Shown: positions 1 through 7,229 of the stretch, piece by piece
How the letters are laid out: each line of letters begins with the position of its first letter
How positions within the stretch are numbered: position 1 is the first letter of the stretch
Source of the DNA: UBA1723 sp018066165
Lineage (GTDB): Bacteria > Bacteroidota > Bacteroidia > Bacteroidales > Paludibacteraceae
DNA: 11,321 bases
Direction: 5' to 3'
Assembly (NCBI GenBank): GCA_018066165.1
Contig: JAGHRX010000012.1
Location: forward strand, 1-11,321
The notes under the pieces: generated by a model
Database searches by the model: none
Seen by the model: only the letters and a program-made list of their open reading frames with translations
What the model was told of the DNA's origin: nothing
Position numbers and translations under genes: made by a program

Positions 1-10
1 ATAATAAACA

Positions 11-364
11 ATGGGTTCAAGTGAAATCTTTGTAGTCGTTATGATCACTGCCATTATAATGGTACTTGCTGCCGTTATCATTGGCAAACTACTAGCGCCA
101 AAGAGTACAAATGCACAGAAGGGAGAGCCATACGAGTGTGGTATTCCGACCCGAGGCACATCATGGTTGCAGTTCAAACCAGGTTACTACCTATTTGCAC
201 TGTTGTTTCTTATGTTTGATGTGGAGACAGTAATGTTGTTCCCATGGGCAGCAATTACTAAGACTCTCGGACCGAACGGAATATTTGCCGTTTTGTTCTT
301 CTTGTTGATTCTTGTGCTTGGTTTGGCTTATGCTTGGAAGAAAGGAGCGTTGGAATGGAAGTAA
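11..364 (+). CDS. nuoA: Complex I membrane subunit NuoA
   Basis: A 117-residue membrane subunit of the quinone oxidoreductase, the ND3 homologue that lies against NuoH near the quinone entry site. Three hydrophobic helices are visible at about residues 6-28, 59-80 and 91-109. The conserved GEPYECGIPT loop spans residues 38-47 and contains C43, the counterpart of the loop cysteine of ND3. The acidic FDVET motif (D70, E72) sits in the second helix, as in the family. Length is typical. The ATG at 11 is the only sensible start, but just ten upstream bases are visible, so its ribosome site and promoter cannot be judged. The last codons overlap the nuoB start by 10 nt and carry the nuoB ribosome binding site. 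Identification is secure. Confidence 0.97.
   Translation: MGSSEIFVVVMITAIIMVLAAVIIGKLLAPKSTNAQKGEPYECGIPTRGTSWLQFKPGYYLFALLFLMFDVETVMLFPWAAITKTLGPNGIFAVLFFLLILVLGLAYAWKKGALEWK
341..347 (+). promoter_or_regulatory. Ribosome binding site of nuoB inside nuoA
   Basis: AAAGGAG lies 7 nt before the ATG at 355 and is embedded in the codons for the conserved KKGA tail of NuoA. It decides the start of nuoB in favour of ATG 355 over the in-frame TTG at 334. Placed inside the upstream gene, it suggests translational coupling of nuoA and nuoB. Confidence 0.7.
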
Positions 365-1038
365 AAGACATTAAAATCAAGTCGATGAAGACTGAGGACT
401 TCAGAGACAATGAGTCGCTCCAGAAGTATATCGACGAACTAGAGAAGGGTGGTGTCGGCATCATGTGCGCACCATTGGACAAGGTAGTCAACTGGGGTCG
501 TTCATACTCTGTATGGCCTTTGACATTTGCAACATCATGCTGTGGTATTGAGTTCATGTGTGTGGCTGCTGCCCGTCACGATTTCGCTCGTTTCGGATTT
601 GAGGTCACTCGTAACTCACCTCGTCAGGCTGATGTGATTTTCGTTTCTGGTACAATCACTAAGAAGATGGCTCCAGTATTGCGTCGTCTATACGATGAGA
701 TGTCTGAGCCTAAGTATGTTATCGCTGTTGGTGGATGCACAGTTTCTGGTGGTCCATTCAAAAGCTCATACCATGTGGTTGAAGGTGTGGATAAGATTAT
801 CCCTGTCGACGTTTATGTCCCAGGCTGTCCTCCACGTCCAGAGGCAATGCTATACGCAATGATGCAGTTGCAGAGAAAGATTCGTGTTGAGTCTATCTTC
901 AAGATGAACAAGCGTGAGAATCCAGATAAGGGTTCTGTTATCTTGTCGAAGTATAATTCCGACGGTACGCTTGTTAAACCTGAATCTGAAAATACAGCAT
1001 CTGAAACAAATCAGTTAACAGAAGGAGGAGCAGAATAA
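355..1038 (+). CDS. nuoB: Complex I Fe-S subunit NuoB (cluster N2)
   Basis: A 227-residue peripheral-arm subunit that holds the terminal [4Fe-4S] cluster N2, which passes electrons to quinone at the NuoB/NuoD interface. The four expected ligands are all present: adjacent C62 and C63 in the ATSCCGIEFM segment, C128 in VGGCTVSGG, and C158 in VPGCPPRPEA. The preceding WGRSYSVWP and following NSPRQAD segments also match the family. The start is set at ATG 355, 7 nt after AAAGGAG; a TTG at 334 would add seven residues but lies before that site. Residues from about 185 form a hydrophilic tail rich in Asn, Ser and Glu, which is variable in the family. It overlaps nuoA by 10 nt and nuoCD by 1 nt (TAATG), implying coupled translation. 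Confidence 0.97.
   Translation: MEVKDIKIKSMKTEDFRDNESLQKYIDELEKGGVGIMCAPLDKVVNWGRSYSVWPLTFATSCCGIEFMCVAAARHDFARFGFEVTRNSPRQADVIFVSGTITKKMAPVLRRLYDEMSEPKYVIAVGGCTVSGGPFKSSYHVVEGVDKIIPVDVYVPGCPPRPEAMLYAMMQLQRKIRVESIFKMNKRENPDKGSVILSKYNSDGTLVKPESENTASETNQLTEGGAE
1022..1028 (+). promoter_or_regulatory. Ribosome binding site of nuoCD inside nuoB
   Basis: AAGGAGG within GAAGGAGGAG lies 9 nt before the nuoCD ATG at 1038 and encodes part of the EGGAE C-terminus of NuoB. Together with the 1-nt stop/start overlap it points to re-initiation or coupled translation. Confidence 0.7.
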
Positions 1039-2663
1039 TGGAGAAAACATTAAAATTGATTCAGTCTGCGTCGTCTTCTTGCACAAAGATTGAGGCTGCA
1101 GATTTCATGGTCAGCGTCGACAAGAATGATTTGCACAAGGTTTGTGAGTCATTGTATAAGGACGGTTGGGATTACCTAATCAACCTAACTGCTGTCGACA
1201 ATGTGGAGAACTTCGAGGTTGTCTACCATATTTCCAAGTCGGCTGACATGGAGAAGTTCTTGGTGCTTAAGACTATGACAACAGATGTTCAGAATCCAAT
1301 CATTGAGACTGTGTCTGACATCTGGAAGAGCGCTAACCTATATGAGCGTGAGGCTTACGATTTCTTGGGTGTTCGTTTCTTGAACCATCCAGACATGCGT
1401 AGACTTTTCTTGCGTCCTGATTGGGTAGGCTATCCATTGAGAAAGAACTACGACAATACTCCAAACGAGGGTATCCCAACAAAGGTTCATGATATGGACG
1501 CTTGTGAGGATGTGCCTTCAATCACTCTTGACAGACACGGAGAGGTTGTAGAGAATCATACAAAACTATTCGGAAAGAATGAGTACGTGGTCAACTTCGG
1601 ACCTCAGCACCCATCAACACACGGAGTTTTGCATTTGAGAGTTTCCCTAGAGGGTGAGACAATCAAGAAGATCGATCCTAACTTCGGTTATATCCACCGT
1701 GGAATAGAGAAAATGATGGAGAGCATGACTTATCCACAGATGCTATTCCTTACAGAGCGTTTCGACTACCTATGTGGTAGCATGAACCGTCACGCTTTGT
1801 GTATGTGTGTGGAGAAGGCAATGGGTCTTGAGATTCCTATGAGAGCTCAGTACATCCGTACAATCTTCGATGAGTTGAACCGTATCGCCAGCCACTTGTT
1901 GGGTTGGGCATGTATGTGTAATGATATGGGTTCAATCACAGCATTCATCTACGGTATGCGTGACCGTGAGAAGATCATGGATATCTTCCAGGAGACTGCT
2001 GGTGGTCGATTGATGGTCAACTACTACGTTATCGGAGGTGTTGCTCAGGATATCCATCCTAACTTTGTCAACAGAGTTAACGAGTTCATCCCATACTTGA
2101 GAAAGATGATCAAGGAGTACCACACATTGTTCACTGGCAACCCAATCGCACGTGGACGAATGATCAACTGCGGCTTGCTTAAGAAGGAAGACGCGGTTGC
2201 TCTTGGAATGAGTGGTCCTAACGGTAGAGCGTCAGGCTGGCATTGTGATGTCAGAAAGATTGCTCCATACGCAGCTTACTCAGAGGTTGATTTCAAGGAG
2301 ATTCTTCACGAAGGTGGAGATACAATCGATCGCTATATGATCCGTTTGGAGGAGATCGAGGAGTCGCTTAAGATTATTGAGCAGCTTATCAATAAGATTC
2401 CTGAGGGTGATTTCCGTGCAAAGGTTCCTGCAATTGTTAAGGTGCCAGCAGGTGAGTACTATCAGAGAGTAGAGAATGCTCGTGGTGATTTCGGAGTTTA
2501 TTTGAAGAGTACAGGTGACAAGTCACCATACAGAATCCACTTCCGTTCACCAAGTATGGTTGCTGTATCTGGTTTGGATCCAATCTGTAAGGATACAAAG
2601 ATTGCAGATTTGATCATGATCGGAGGTTCACTTGACTATGTTATCCCTTGTATTGACAGATAA
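1038..2663 (+). CDS. nuoCD: Fused complex I subunit NuoC-NuoD
   Basis: A 541-residue fusion of two peripheral-arm subunits. Residues 1 to about 145 are NuoC (30-kDa family), with the signature EREAYDFLGVRF at 103-114 followed by HPDMRRLFL and DWVGYPLRKNY. A linker at about 145-180 leads into NuoD (49-kDa family), beginning YVVNFGPQHPSTHG near 183 and ending in the family-typical ADLIMIGGSLD...IDR. H195 and Y244 align, with the same 49-residue spacing, to the quinone-headgroup residues His38 and Tyr87 of Thermus Nqo4, so the quinone site looks functional. NuoC-NuoD fusion also occurs in E. coli and Bacteroidales. Tandem TAA stops end the gene. The start overlaps the nuoB stop and follows a strong ribosome site. 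Confidence 0.97.
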   Translation: MEKTLKLIQSASSSCTKIEAADFMVSVDKNDLHKVCESLYKDGWDYLINLTAVDNVENFEVVYHISKSADMEKFLVLKTMTTDVQNPIIETVSDIWKSANLYEREAYDFLGVRFLNHPDMRRLFLRPDWVGYPLRKNYDNTPNEGIPTKVHDMDACEDVPSITLDRHGEVVENHTKLFGKNEYVVNFGPQHPSTHGVLHLRVSLEGETIKKIDPNFGYIHRGIEKMMESMTYPQMLFLTERFDYLCGSMNRHALCMCVEKAMGLEIPMRAQYIRTIFDELNRIASHLLGWACMCNDMGSITAFIYGMRDREKIMDIFQETAGGRLMVNYYVIGGVAQDIHPNFVNRVNEFIPYLRKMIKEYHTLFTGNPIARGRMINCGLLKKEDAVALGMSGPNGRASGWHCDVRKIAPYAAYSEVDFKEILHEGGDTIDRYMIRLEEIEESLKIIEQLINKIPEGDFRAKVPAIVKVPAGEYYQRVENARGDFGVYLKSTGDKSPYRIHFRSPSMVAVSGLDPICKDTKIADLIMIGGSLDYVIPCIDR

Positions 2664-2686
2664 TAATCACAGATATTCTTAAAATT

Positions 2687-3757
2687 ATGTTAGAAGTAGG
2701 AGGAATATTAAGCTGGATTCACGAAGCGTTGTCTTCTGCATGTCCAGAGTGGCTTACTCTACTTATAGAGTATGTCTTAATAGGCGTAGGTTTCCTTGCA
2801 GCGTATGCATTGATCGCGCTTATCTTGATCCTTTTGGAAAGAAAGGTTTGTGCTTATTATCAGTGTCGTGTCGGACCGATGAGAGCGGGATTCTGGGGAT
2901 TGCTTCAGCCGTTCGGAGATATGATCAAGATTTTGATGAAGGAGATCATTCCGTTGTTGAAGAATGACAAACTTTTGTTCTTCACAGCGTTGTTCCTTGT
3001 CATTGTTGGTTCACTTTGTACATTCGGAGCTCTTGAGTTCAGCAAAGATTTGATTGGCATCGACTTCAATGTCGGAGTATTCTATATCCTTGCAATCTCA
3101 TCTCTAGGAGTTGTAGGTATTTTGTTGGCAGGATGGTCTTCCAACAACAAGTATACAATGATTGGTGCAATGCGTGCAGGAGCTCAACTTGTCAGCTACG
3201 AGCTTTCAGCAGGTTTGTCATTGCTTACAATGGTAATTCTTGGTGGAACAATGCAGATTTCTGGATTGATCGAGGCACAGAGCAGTTCTTGGTTCATTTT
3301 CCAGTCTCCATTTGTGATTGTAGCCATGATCATCTATTTGATCGCTGGTCACGCCGAGACTAACCGTGGACCATTCGACCTTCCAGAGGCAGAGTCAGAG
3401 CTAACAGCTGGTTACCACATCGAGTATTCAGGTATCACATTCGGTTTGTTCTACGTTGGTGAGTATGTCAACATGTTCACAATCGCAGGAATCGGAACAA
3501 TGGTATTCTTAGGAGGATGGCAGCCACTACACATCAACGCTGATTTCGCAGCAGGATTCAACGAGGTGATGGATATGATTCCTTCATGGTTGTGGTTCTT
3601 CGCTAAGGCATTCAGCTTGGTAATGTTGAGTTTGTGGGTAAGATGGTCATTCCCACGTTTGAGAATTGACCAGTTGCTACACTTGGAGTGGAAGATATTG
3701 ATGCCAATCAGTTTGCTCAATATGCTTTGTATGGCTTTGTGGGTGGCATATTTATAA
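2687..3757 (+). CDS. nuoH: Complex I membrane subunit NuoH
   Basis: A 356-residue multi-pass subunit (ND1 family) that connects the peripheral and membrane arms and lines the quinone channel. Family signatures are clear: ERKVCAYYQCRVGP at 51-64, a GDMIKILMKE segment at 77-86, and the acidic cytoplasmic loop at 224-247 with TNRGPFDLPEAESEL (D230, E234, E236, E238) followed by GYHIEYSG. The C-terminal SFPRLRIDQLL segment also fits. About eight hydrophobic helices are visible. It directly follows nuoCD after 23 nt, where canonical operons carry nuoE, F and G. No Shine-Dalgarno motif precedes the ATG; the leader is A/T-rich, as is usual in Bacteroidota. Confidence 0.97.
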   Translation: MLEVGGILSWIHEALSSACPEWLTLLIEYVLIGVGFLAAYALIALILILLERKVCAYYQCRVGPMRAGFWGLLQPFGDMIKILMKEIIPLLKNDKLLFFTALFLVIVGSLCTFGALEFSKDLIGIDFNVGVFYILAISSLGVVGILLAGWSSNNKYTMIGAMRAGAQLVSYELSAGLSLLTMVILGGTMQISGLIEAQSSSWFIFQSPFVIVAMIIYLIAGHAETNRGPFDLPEAESELTAGYHIEYSGITFGLFYVGEYVNMFTIAGIGTMVFLGGWQPLHINADFAAGFNEVMDMIPSWLWFFAKAFSLVMLSLWVRWSFPRLRIDQLLHLEWKILMPISLLNMLCMALWVAYL

Positions 3758-3780
3758 AAACGACTTTTATATAAGAGGTT

Positions 3781-4299
3781 ATGATTAAATATATAAAGGA
3801 TCTGTTCTCTGGAGTGTATGCTTTGTTGCAGGGTATGTACATCACAAACCTAAATTTCTGGAGAAAACCGGTTACAGAGCAGTATCCAGAGGATCGCGAG
3901 ACTGCACGTCAGTTTGAGAGATTCCGTGGAGAGCTTGTATTCGACATAAACGACCAGAACGAGCATAAGTGTATCGCTTGTGGTCTTTGTGCGAGAAATT
4001 GTCCTAACCAGTCGTTGGAGGTGATCACTAAGAGTATCACTACTGAGGATGGAAAGACAAAGAAGGTGCTTGACAAGTTTATGTACGACTTGGGTAGCTG
4101 TACATTCTGTTCACTATGTACACAATCATGTGCACAGAAGGCTATCAAGTGGACAAATAATTTCGAGCACGCAGTGTATAACCGTTCAGCATTGGTAAAG
4201 CAGTTGAACCCAGAGGGTAGCAAGGCAGTCGAAAGAAAGCCTGCTGTTGCAGCGCCAAAGGCAGCTCCTGCAGCTGGACAAAATGAAAATCAACAGTAA
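3781..4299 (+). CDS. nuoI: Complex I ferredoxin-type subunit NuoI (clusters N6a/N6b)
   Basis: A 172-residue peripheral-arm protein with two [4Fe-4S] motifs: C64, C67, C70, C74 in CIACGLCARNCP, and C107, C110, C113, C117 in CTFCSLCTQSCA. These carry electrons towards N2 in NuoB. All eight cysteines are present. In the second motif the usual proline after the last cysteine is alanine, and the usual CxFCG glycine is serine. The N-terminal amphipathic helix with an NFWRKPVTEQYP segment matches the family. Residues from about 146 form an Ala/Pro/Lys-rich low-complexity tail ending in Gln/Asn, probably disordered. With NuoE/F/G missing, NuoI is probably the most exposed cluster carrier and so the likely entry point for electrons; that is inference. 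An AAGAGG only 2 nt from the ATG is too close to be a convincing ribosome site. Confidence 0.96.
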   Translation: MIKYIKDLFSGVYALLQGMYITNLNFWRKPVTEQYPEDRETARQFERFRGELVFDINDQNEHKCIACGLCARNCPNQSLEVITKSITTEDGKTKKVLDKFMYDLGSCTFCSLCTQSCAQKAIKWTNNFEHAVYNRSALVKQLNPEGSKAVERKPAVAAPKAAPAAGQNENQQ

Positions 4300-4300
4300 T

Positions 4301-4891
4301 ATGGCAGAATTTTTGACATCTATTGATTTCGCCGAGCTATTTACTGCGAACAACATAGTATTCTGTTTACTATCAGCAGTAATCCTTGTCTGCGGATTCA
4401 TGTCTGTAGCGTCGACAAAGATTCTTCGTGCCGCTACTTATTTGTTCTTCACTCTATTTGCAGTTGCTGGTCTTTACTTGACACTTGACTATGAGTTTCT
4501 TGCAGCTGTTCAGTTGTCTGTATATGCAGGAGGTATTCTTGTATTGTTGATTTTCGCCATCATGTTGGTTAAAAATCTTGGTACAGACACAGAGGAGACA
4601 TCTTTCATGCATAAGTCAATTGCTGCTTTTGCCGCTTTGGCAGGAACAGTCTTTGCTTTCATCACAATGAGCAAGTGCGACTTCTCTGGAAGTGAGTACG
4701 TTATTGCCGATAACTTATTCAATAAGGAGATTGGCAACACAATGCTAACAGGAGAGATGAAAGTCGTTGGTGCTGATCTTTTAGGAACTGACAAATACCA
4801 GTATTTGTTGGCATTCGAGGCAGTCAGCATTTTGCTTTTGGCATGTATCGTAGGCTCTATTGTAATTGCTAACAAATCAAAGGAGGAATAA
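4301..4891 (+). CDS. nuoJ: Complex I membrane subunit NuoJ
   Basis: A 196-residue membrane subunit (ND6 family) with five predicted helices. The most conserved stretch, about residues 50-90, contains GLYLTLDYEFLAAVQ and the VYAGGILVL segment that forms the kinked third helix involved in coupling. The last helix, around 168-190, reads LLAFEAVSILLL and then IVGSIVIA, typical of the family. The start is taken as ATG 4301, one base after the nuoI stop, giving MAEFLTSIDF. An in-frame ATG at 4283 would add six residues and overlap nuoI by 17 nt; it cannot be excluded. The end of the gene encodes SKEE and doubles as the ribosome site of nuoK. Confidence 0.95.
   Translation: MAEFLTSIDFAELFTANNIVFCLLSAVILVCGFMSVASTKILRAATYLFFTLFAVAGLYLTLDYEFLAAVQLSVYAGGILVLLIFAIMLVKNLGTDTEETSFMHKSIAAFAALAGTVFAFITMSKCDFSGSEYVIADNLFNKEIGNTMLTGEMKVVGADLLGTDKYQYLLAFEAVSILLLACIVGSIVIANKSKEE
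4879..4886 (+). promoter_or_regulatory. Ribosome binding site of nuoK inside nuoJ
   Basis: AAAGGAGG lies 6 nt before the nuoK ATG at 4893 and overlaps the last sense codons of nuoJ. It is the strongest Shine-Dalgarno match in the window, and it supports ATG 4893 over the longer in-frame reading that begins at 4866. Confidence 0.75.
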
Positions 4892-4892
4892 G

Positions 4893-5201
4893 ATGATACC
4901 AGTAGAAGCATATTTGATTGTCAGCACACTTCTTTTCTTTATCGGTGTGTATGGCTTTTTGGTAAGAAAGAATCTTATCGGAATATTGATGGCGATTGAG
5001 CTTATTCTTAACGCGGTTAATATCAACTTCGTTGTGTTCAACAGATTGTTGTTCCCTTATCGTCTTGAGGGATACATCTACAGCTTGTTCGTGATAGTTG
5101 TTGCTGCCGCTGAGACTGCGATTGCGATCTCTATTATTATCAATGTCTACAGAAAGTTGAAGAACGTTCGTGTGGATAGTATCAAACAATTAAAGAACTA
5201 A
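4893..5201 (+). CDS. nuoK: Complex I membrane subunit NuoK
   Basis: A 102-residue membrane subunit (ND4L family) of the proton path in the membrane arm. Three helices are visible. The two functionally important buried glutamates are present: E36 in the ILMAIELILNAVN segment, at exactly the E. coli position, and E74 in VAAAETAIAISI, matching E. coli E72 with two extra loop residues. Length is normal for the family. The start follows AAAGGAGG and lies one base after the nuoJ stop. The C-terminal tail is Lys/Asn rich. nuoL follows after 6 nt. Confidence 0.97.
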   Translation: MIPVEAYLIVSTLLFFIGVYGFLVRKNLIGILMAIELILNAVNINFVVFNRLLFPYRLEGYIYSLFVIVVAAAETAIAISIIINVYRKLKNVRVDSIKQLKN

Positions 5202-5207
5202 TCAGAT

Positions 5208-7199
5208 ATGGAAGCGTTTTCAAGTATAGCACATTTGATTTTGGCGTTGCCATTTTTGATGTTCCTTTTCCTTGGACTTTGTGGCAACAAACTGTTTAAG
5301 TCTAATCCAAACGTTGCAGGATGGGTTGGTACAGCAGGTTTGTCTATTGTAGCGATTGTCTCTTATTGTATTTCAATCAATTATTTCTGGTTGGTAGACG
5401 GTGCTTATCACGAGCAGTATGTTCTATTCAATTATGAGTGGTTGAAGATGACTGACAATTTGGTTATCTCTCTTGGCTTCATGCTAGATCCTATATCAGC
5501 AATGATGTTGGTTGTTATCTCTACTGTCTCACTTATGGTTCATATTTATTCTTTGGGCTATATGCACGGTGAGGAAGGATTCCAGCGTTACTATGCAGTT
5601 CTTTCATTGTTTACATTTGCGATGATGGGATTGGTAGTTGCCACTAACATTTTCCAGATGTACATCTTCTGGGAGCTTGTGGGTGTTTCATCATTCCTAT
5701 TGATCAGTTTCTATTTCACAAAACCATCTGCAGTCGCTGCAGCAAAGAAGGCATTTATTGTAACTCGTTTTGCTGATATGTTCTTCTTGATTGGTATTTT
5801 GATTTTGTCTTATTACACAGATACATTCAATTTTATCGAAAATCAAAATGGCACTATTGTTGAGAAATTGACAGCTGTATCCGATGGTCATGCGACTTTG
5901 GTTAATCAGTCTATGTGTGGAATCACATTCATGGGATTGTCAGTATCATCAATCGCAATGTTCTTGATCTTCTTAGGAGGTGCAGGTAAGTCAGCGATGT
6001 TCCCATTCCACATTTGGTTGCCAGATGCAATGGAGGGTCCAACTCCAGCATCAGCACTTATCCACGCCGCAACAATGGTCGTGGCTGGTGTGTTCTTGGT
6101 AGCAAGAATGTTCCCAGTTTACTTCTTTGAGGCTCACGATGTTTTGACAATCATCGGATATATGGGAGCCTTCACATCATTGTTCGCTGCAATTATCGCA
6201 TGTACTCAGACTGATATCAAGCGTGTGCTTGCATTCTCTACAATCTCTCAGATTGCATACATGTTCGTCGCTCTTGCTGTTTCTGGTTACGCTAGTCACC
6301 ATGAGGAGTGCTTGGGTTACACGGCGTCAATGTGGCACTTGTTCACACACGCTATGTTTAAGGCATGTTTGTTCTTGGGTTCTGGTTGTATTATCCATGC
6401 TGTTCACTCTAATGAGATGTCGGCTATGGGTAACCTTCGCAAGTTCATGCCAATTGCACATATCACATTCTTGATCTCTTGTTTGGCAATCGCAGGTATC
6501 CCTCCATTCTCAGGATTCTTCTCTAAGGATGAGATTTTGGTAGCTGCATTCCACAATGATCCTGTATTATATGCATGTCAGGCATTTGTTGCTGGTCTTA
6601 CTGCATTCTATATGTTCCGTTTGTATTTCCGTATTTTCTGGTACGCAGAGAATCCTGCTCACGAGCACCACACACCACATGAGGCTCCAATGAATATGAA
6701 CATTCCTTTGATTGTTCTTTCAGTATTCACTTGCTTCACTTGGTTGGATAAGGTATTCCCATTCTTCCCAGCAAAGATTACTGCTGATAGAGAAGGATAC
6801 GATCTTGAAACTAATTGGACAATTGCAATTGCAAGTATTGTTGTTGCTCTTATCGGTATTGGTATCGCAACATACCTATACAAGAATAAGAACGATAAAG
6901 CAGATAGATTTGTTGGATGTTGCAAGGCAACTAAGTGTTTGTTCATTTCAGCAAGCCACAGATTCTATATCGATGAGATTTACTTGTTCATCACACGTAA
7001 GATTATCTTCGGTGGTATCTGCACTGCAATCGCTTGGTTCGATCGTCACGTTATCGACGGATTCATGAATCTATTGGCATGGATCTCACGTGAGTTGTCA
7101 TACGACATTCGTGATGTTCAGAGTGGAAACGTACAGCAGTATGCTTGGGGCTTCTTGATGGGTGTACTTGCAATTGCGTTGTTTGCGATTTATTATTAA
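5208..7199 (+). CDS. nuoL: Complex I antiporter-like subunit NuoL
   Basis: A 663-residue distal membrane subunit (ND5 family) related to Mrp antiporters. The residues expected of a working half-channel are all present: E156 in FWELVGVSSF (TM5), K261 in GGAGKSAMFPFHIW (TM7), H286 in SALIHAATM (TM8), K385 in FKACLFLGSG, and K440 in PPFSGFFSKDEI (TM12). After about residue 540 comes the long C-terminal part that forms the lateral helix running along NuoM and NuoN and the final TM helix. A histidine-rich cytoplasmic loop, HEHHTPHEAP at 485-494, is present; similar loops are seen in other NuoL proteins. There is no ribosome motif before ATG 5208, which lies 6 nt after the nuoK stop. A 30-nt spacer to nuoM follows. 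Confidence 0.97.
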   Translation: MEAFSSIAHLILALPFLMFLFLGLCGNKLFKSNPNVAGWVGTAGLSIVAIVSYCISINYFWLVDGAYHEQYVLFNYEWLKMTDNLVISLGFMLDPISAMMLVVISTVSLMVHIYSLGYMHGEEGFQRYYAVLSLFTFAMMGLVVATNIFQMYIFWELVGVSSFLLISFYFTKPSAVAAAKKAFIVTRFADMFFLIGILILSYYTDTFNFIENQNGTIVEKLTAVSDGHATLVNQSMCGITFMGLSVSSIAMFLIFLGGAGKSAMFPFHIWLPDAMEGPTPASALIHAATMVVAGVFLVARMFPVYFFEAHDVLTIIGYMGAFTSLFAAIIACTQTDIKRVLAFSTISQIAYMFVALAVSGYASHHEECLGYTASMWHLFTHAMFKACLFLGSGCIIHAVHSNEMSAMGNLRKFMPIAHITFLISCLAIAGIPPFSGFFSKDEILVAAFHNDPVLYACQAFVAGLTAFYMFRLYFRIFWYAENPAHEHHTPHEAPMNMNIPLIVLSVFTCFTWLDKVFPFFPAKITADREGYDLETNWTIAIASIVVALIGIGIATYLYKNKNDKADRFVGCCKATKCLFISASHRFYIDEIYLFITRKIIFGGICTAIAWFDRHVIDGFMNLLAWISRELSYDIRDVQSGNVQQYAWGFLMGVLAIALFAIYY

Positions 7200-7229
7200 A
7201 CGGAGTATTAACAAAGTAAGTAATATACT

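Noticed and set aside
334..354. A TTG-started extension of NuoB by seven residues
   Set aside because: A good ribosome site (341-347) lies inside the extension and 7 nt before ATG 355, and the extra residues are unlike NuoB N-termini.
258..557. Antisense reading frame across the nuoA/nuoB junction, with similar antisense frames at 3909-4223, 4510-4911, 6659-6946 and 10633-10902
   Set aside because: These mirror conserved sense genes, show no recognisable domains, and have no independent start signals.
3758..3780. Weak inverted repeat (CTTTTATATAAG) between nuoH and nuoI
   Set aside because: The stem is only a few A/T pairs with no T-run fit for a terminator, and operon context argues against termination here.
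4247..4300. Longer N-terminus for NuoJ (18 extra residues, or 6 from ATG 4283)
   Set aside because: The extra part is the out-of-frame reading of the Ala/Pro-rich end of nuoI and is not hydrophobic; ATG 4301 fits the family. ATG 4283 remains a minor possibility.
4866..4892. N-terminal extension of NuoK by nine residues
   Set aside because: It overlaps nuoJ and its ribosome site; ATG 4893 puts the first key glutamate at residue 36, as in the family.
6660..6689. His-rich loop of NuoL as a special metal site
   Set aside because: His-rich loops occur at a similar place in other NuoL proteins, and there is no recognisable metal-binding motif.
6712..7068. Out-of-frame + strand readings inside nuoL (6712-7068), nuoH (2740-2967, 3133-3363) and nuoM (7589-7813, 8081-8329)
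   Set aside because: They overlap well-conserved complex I genes in another frame and have the composition of shifted frames.
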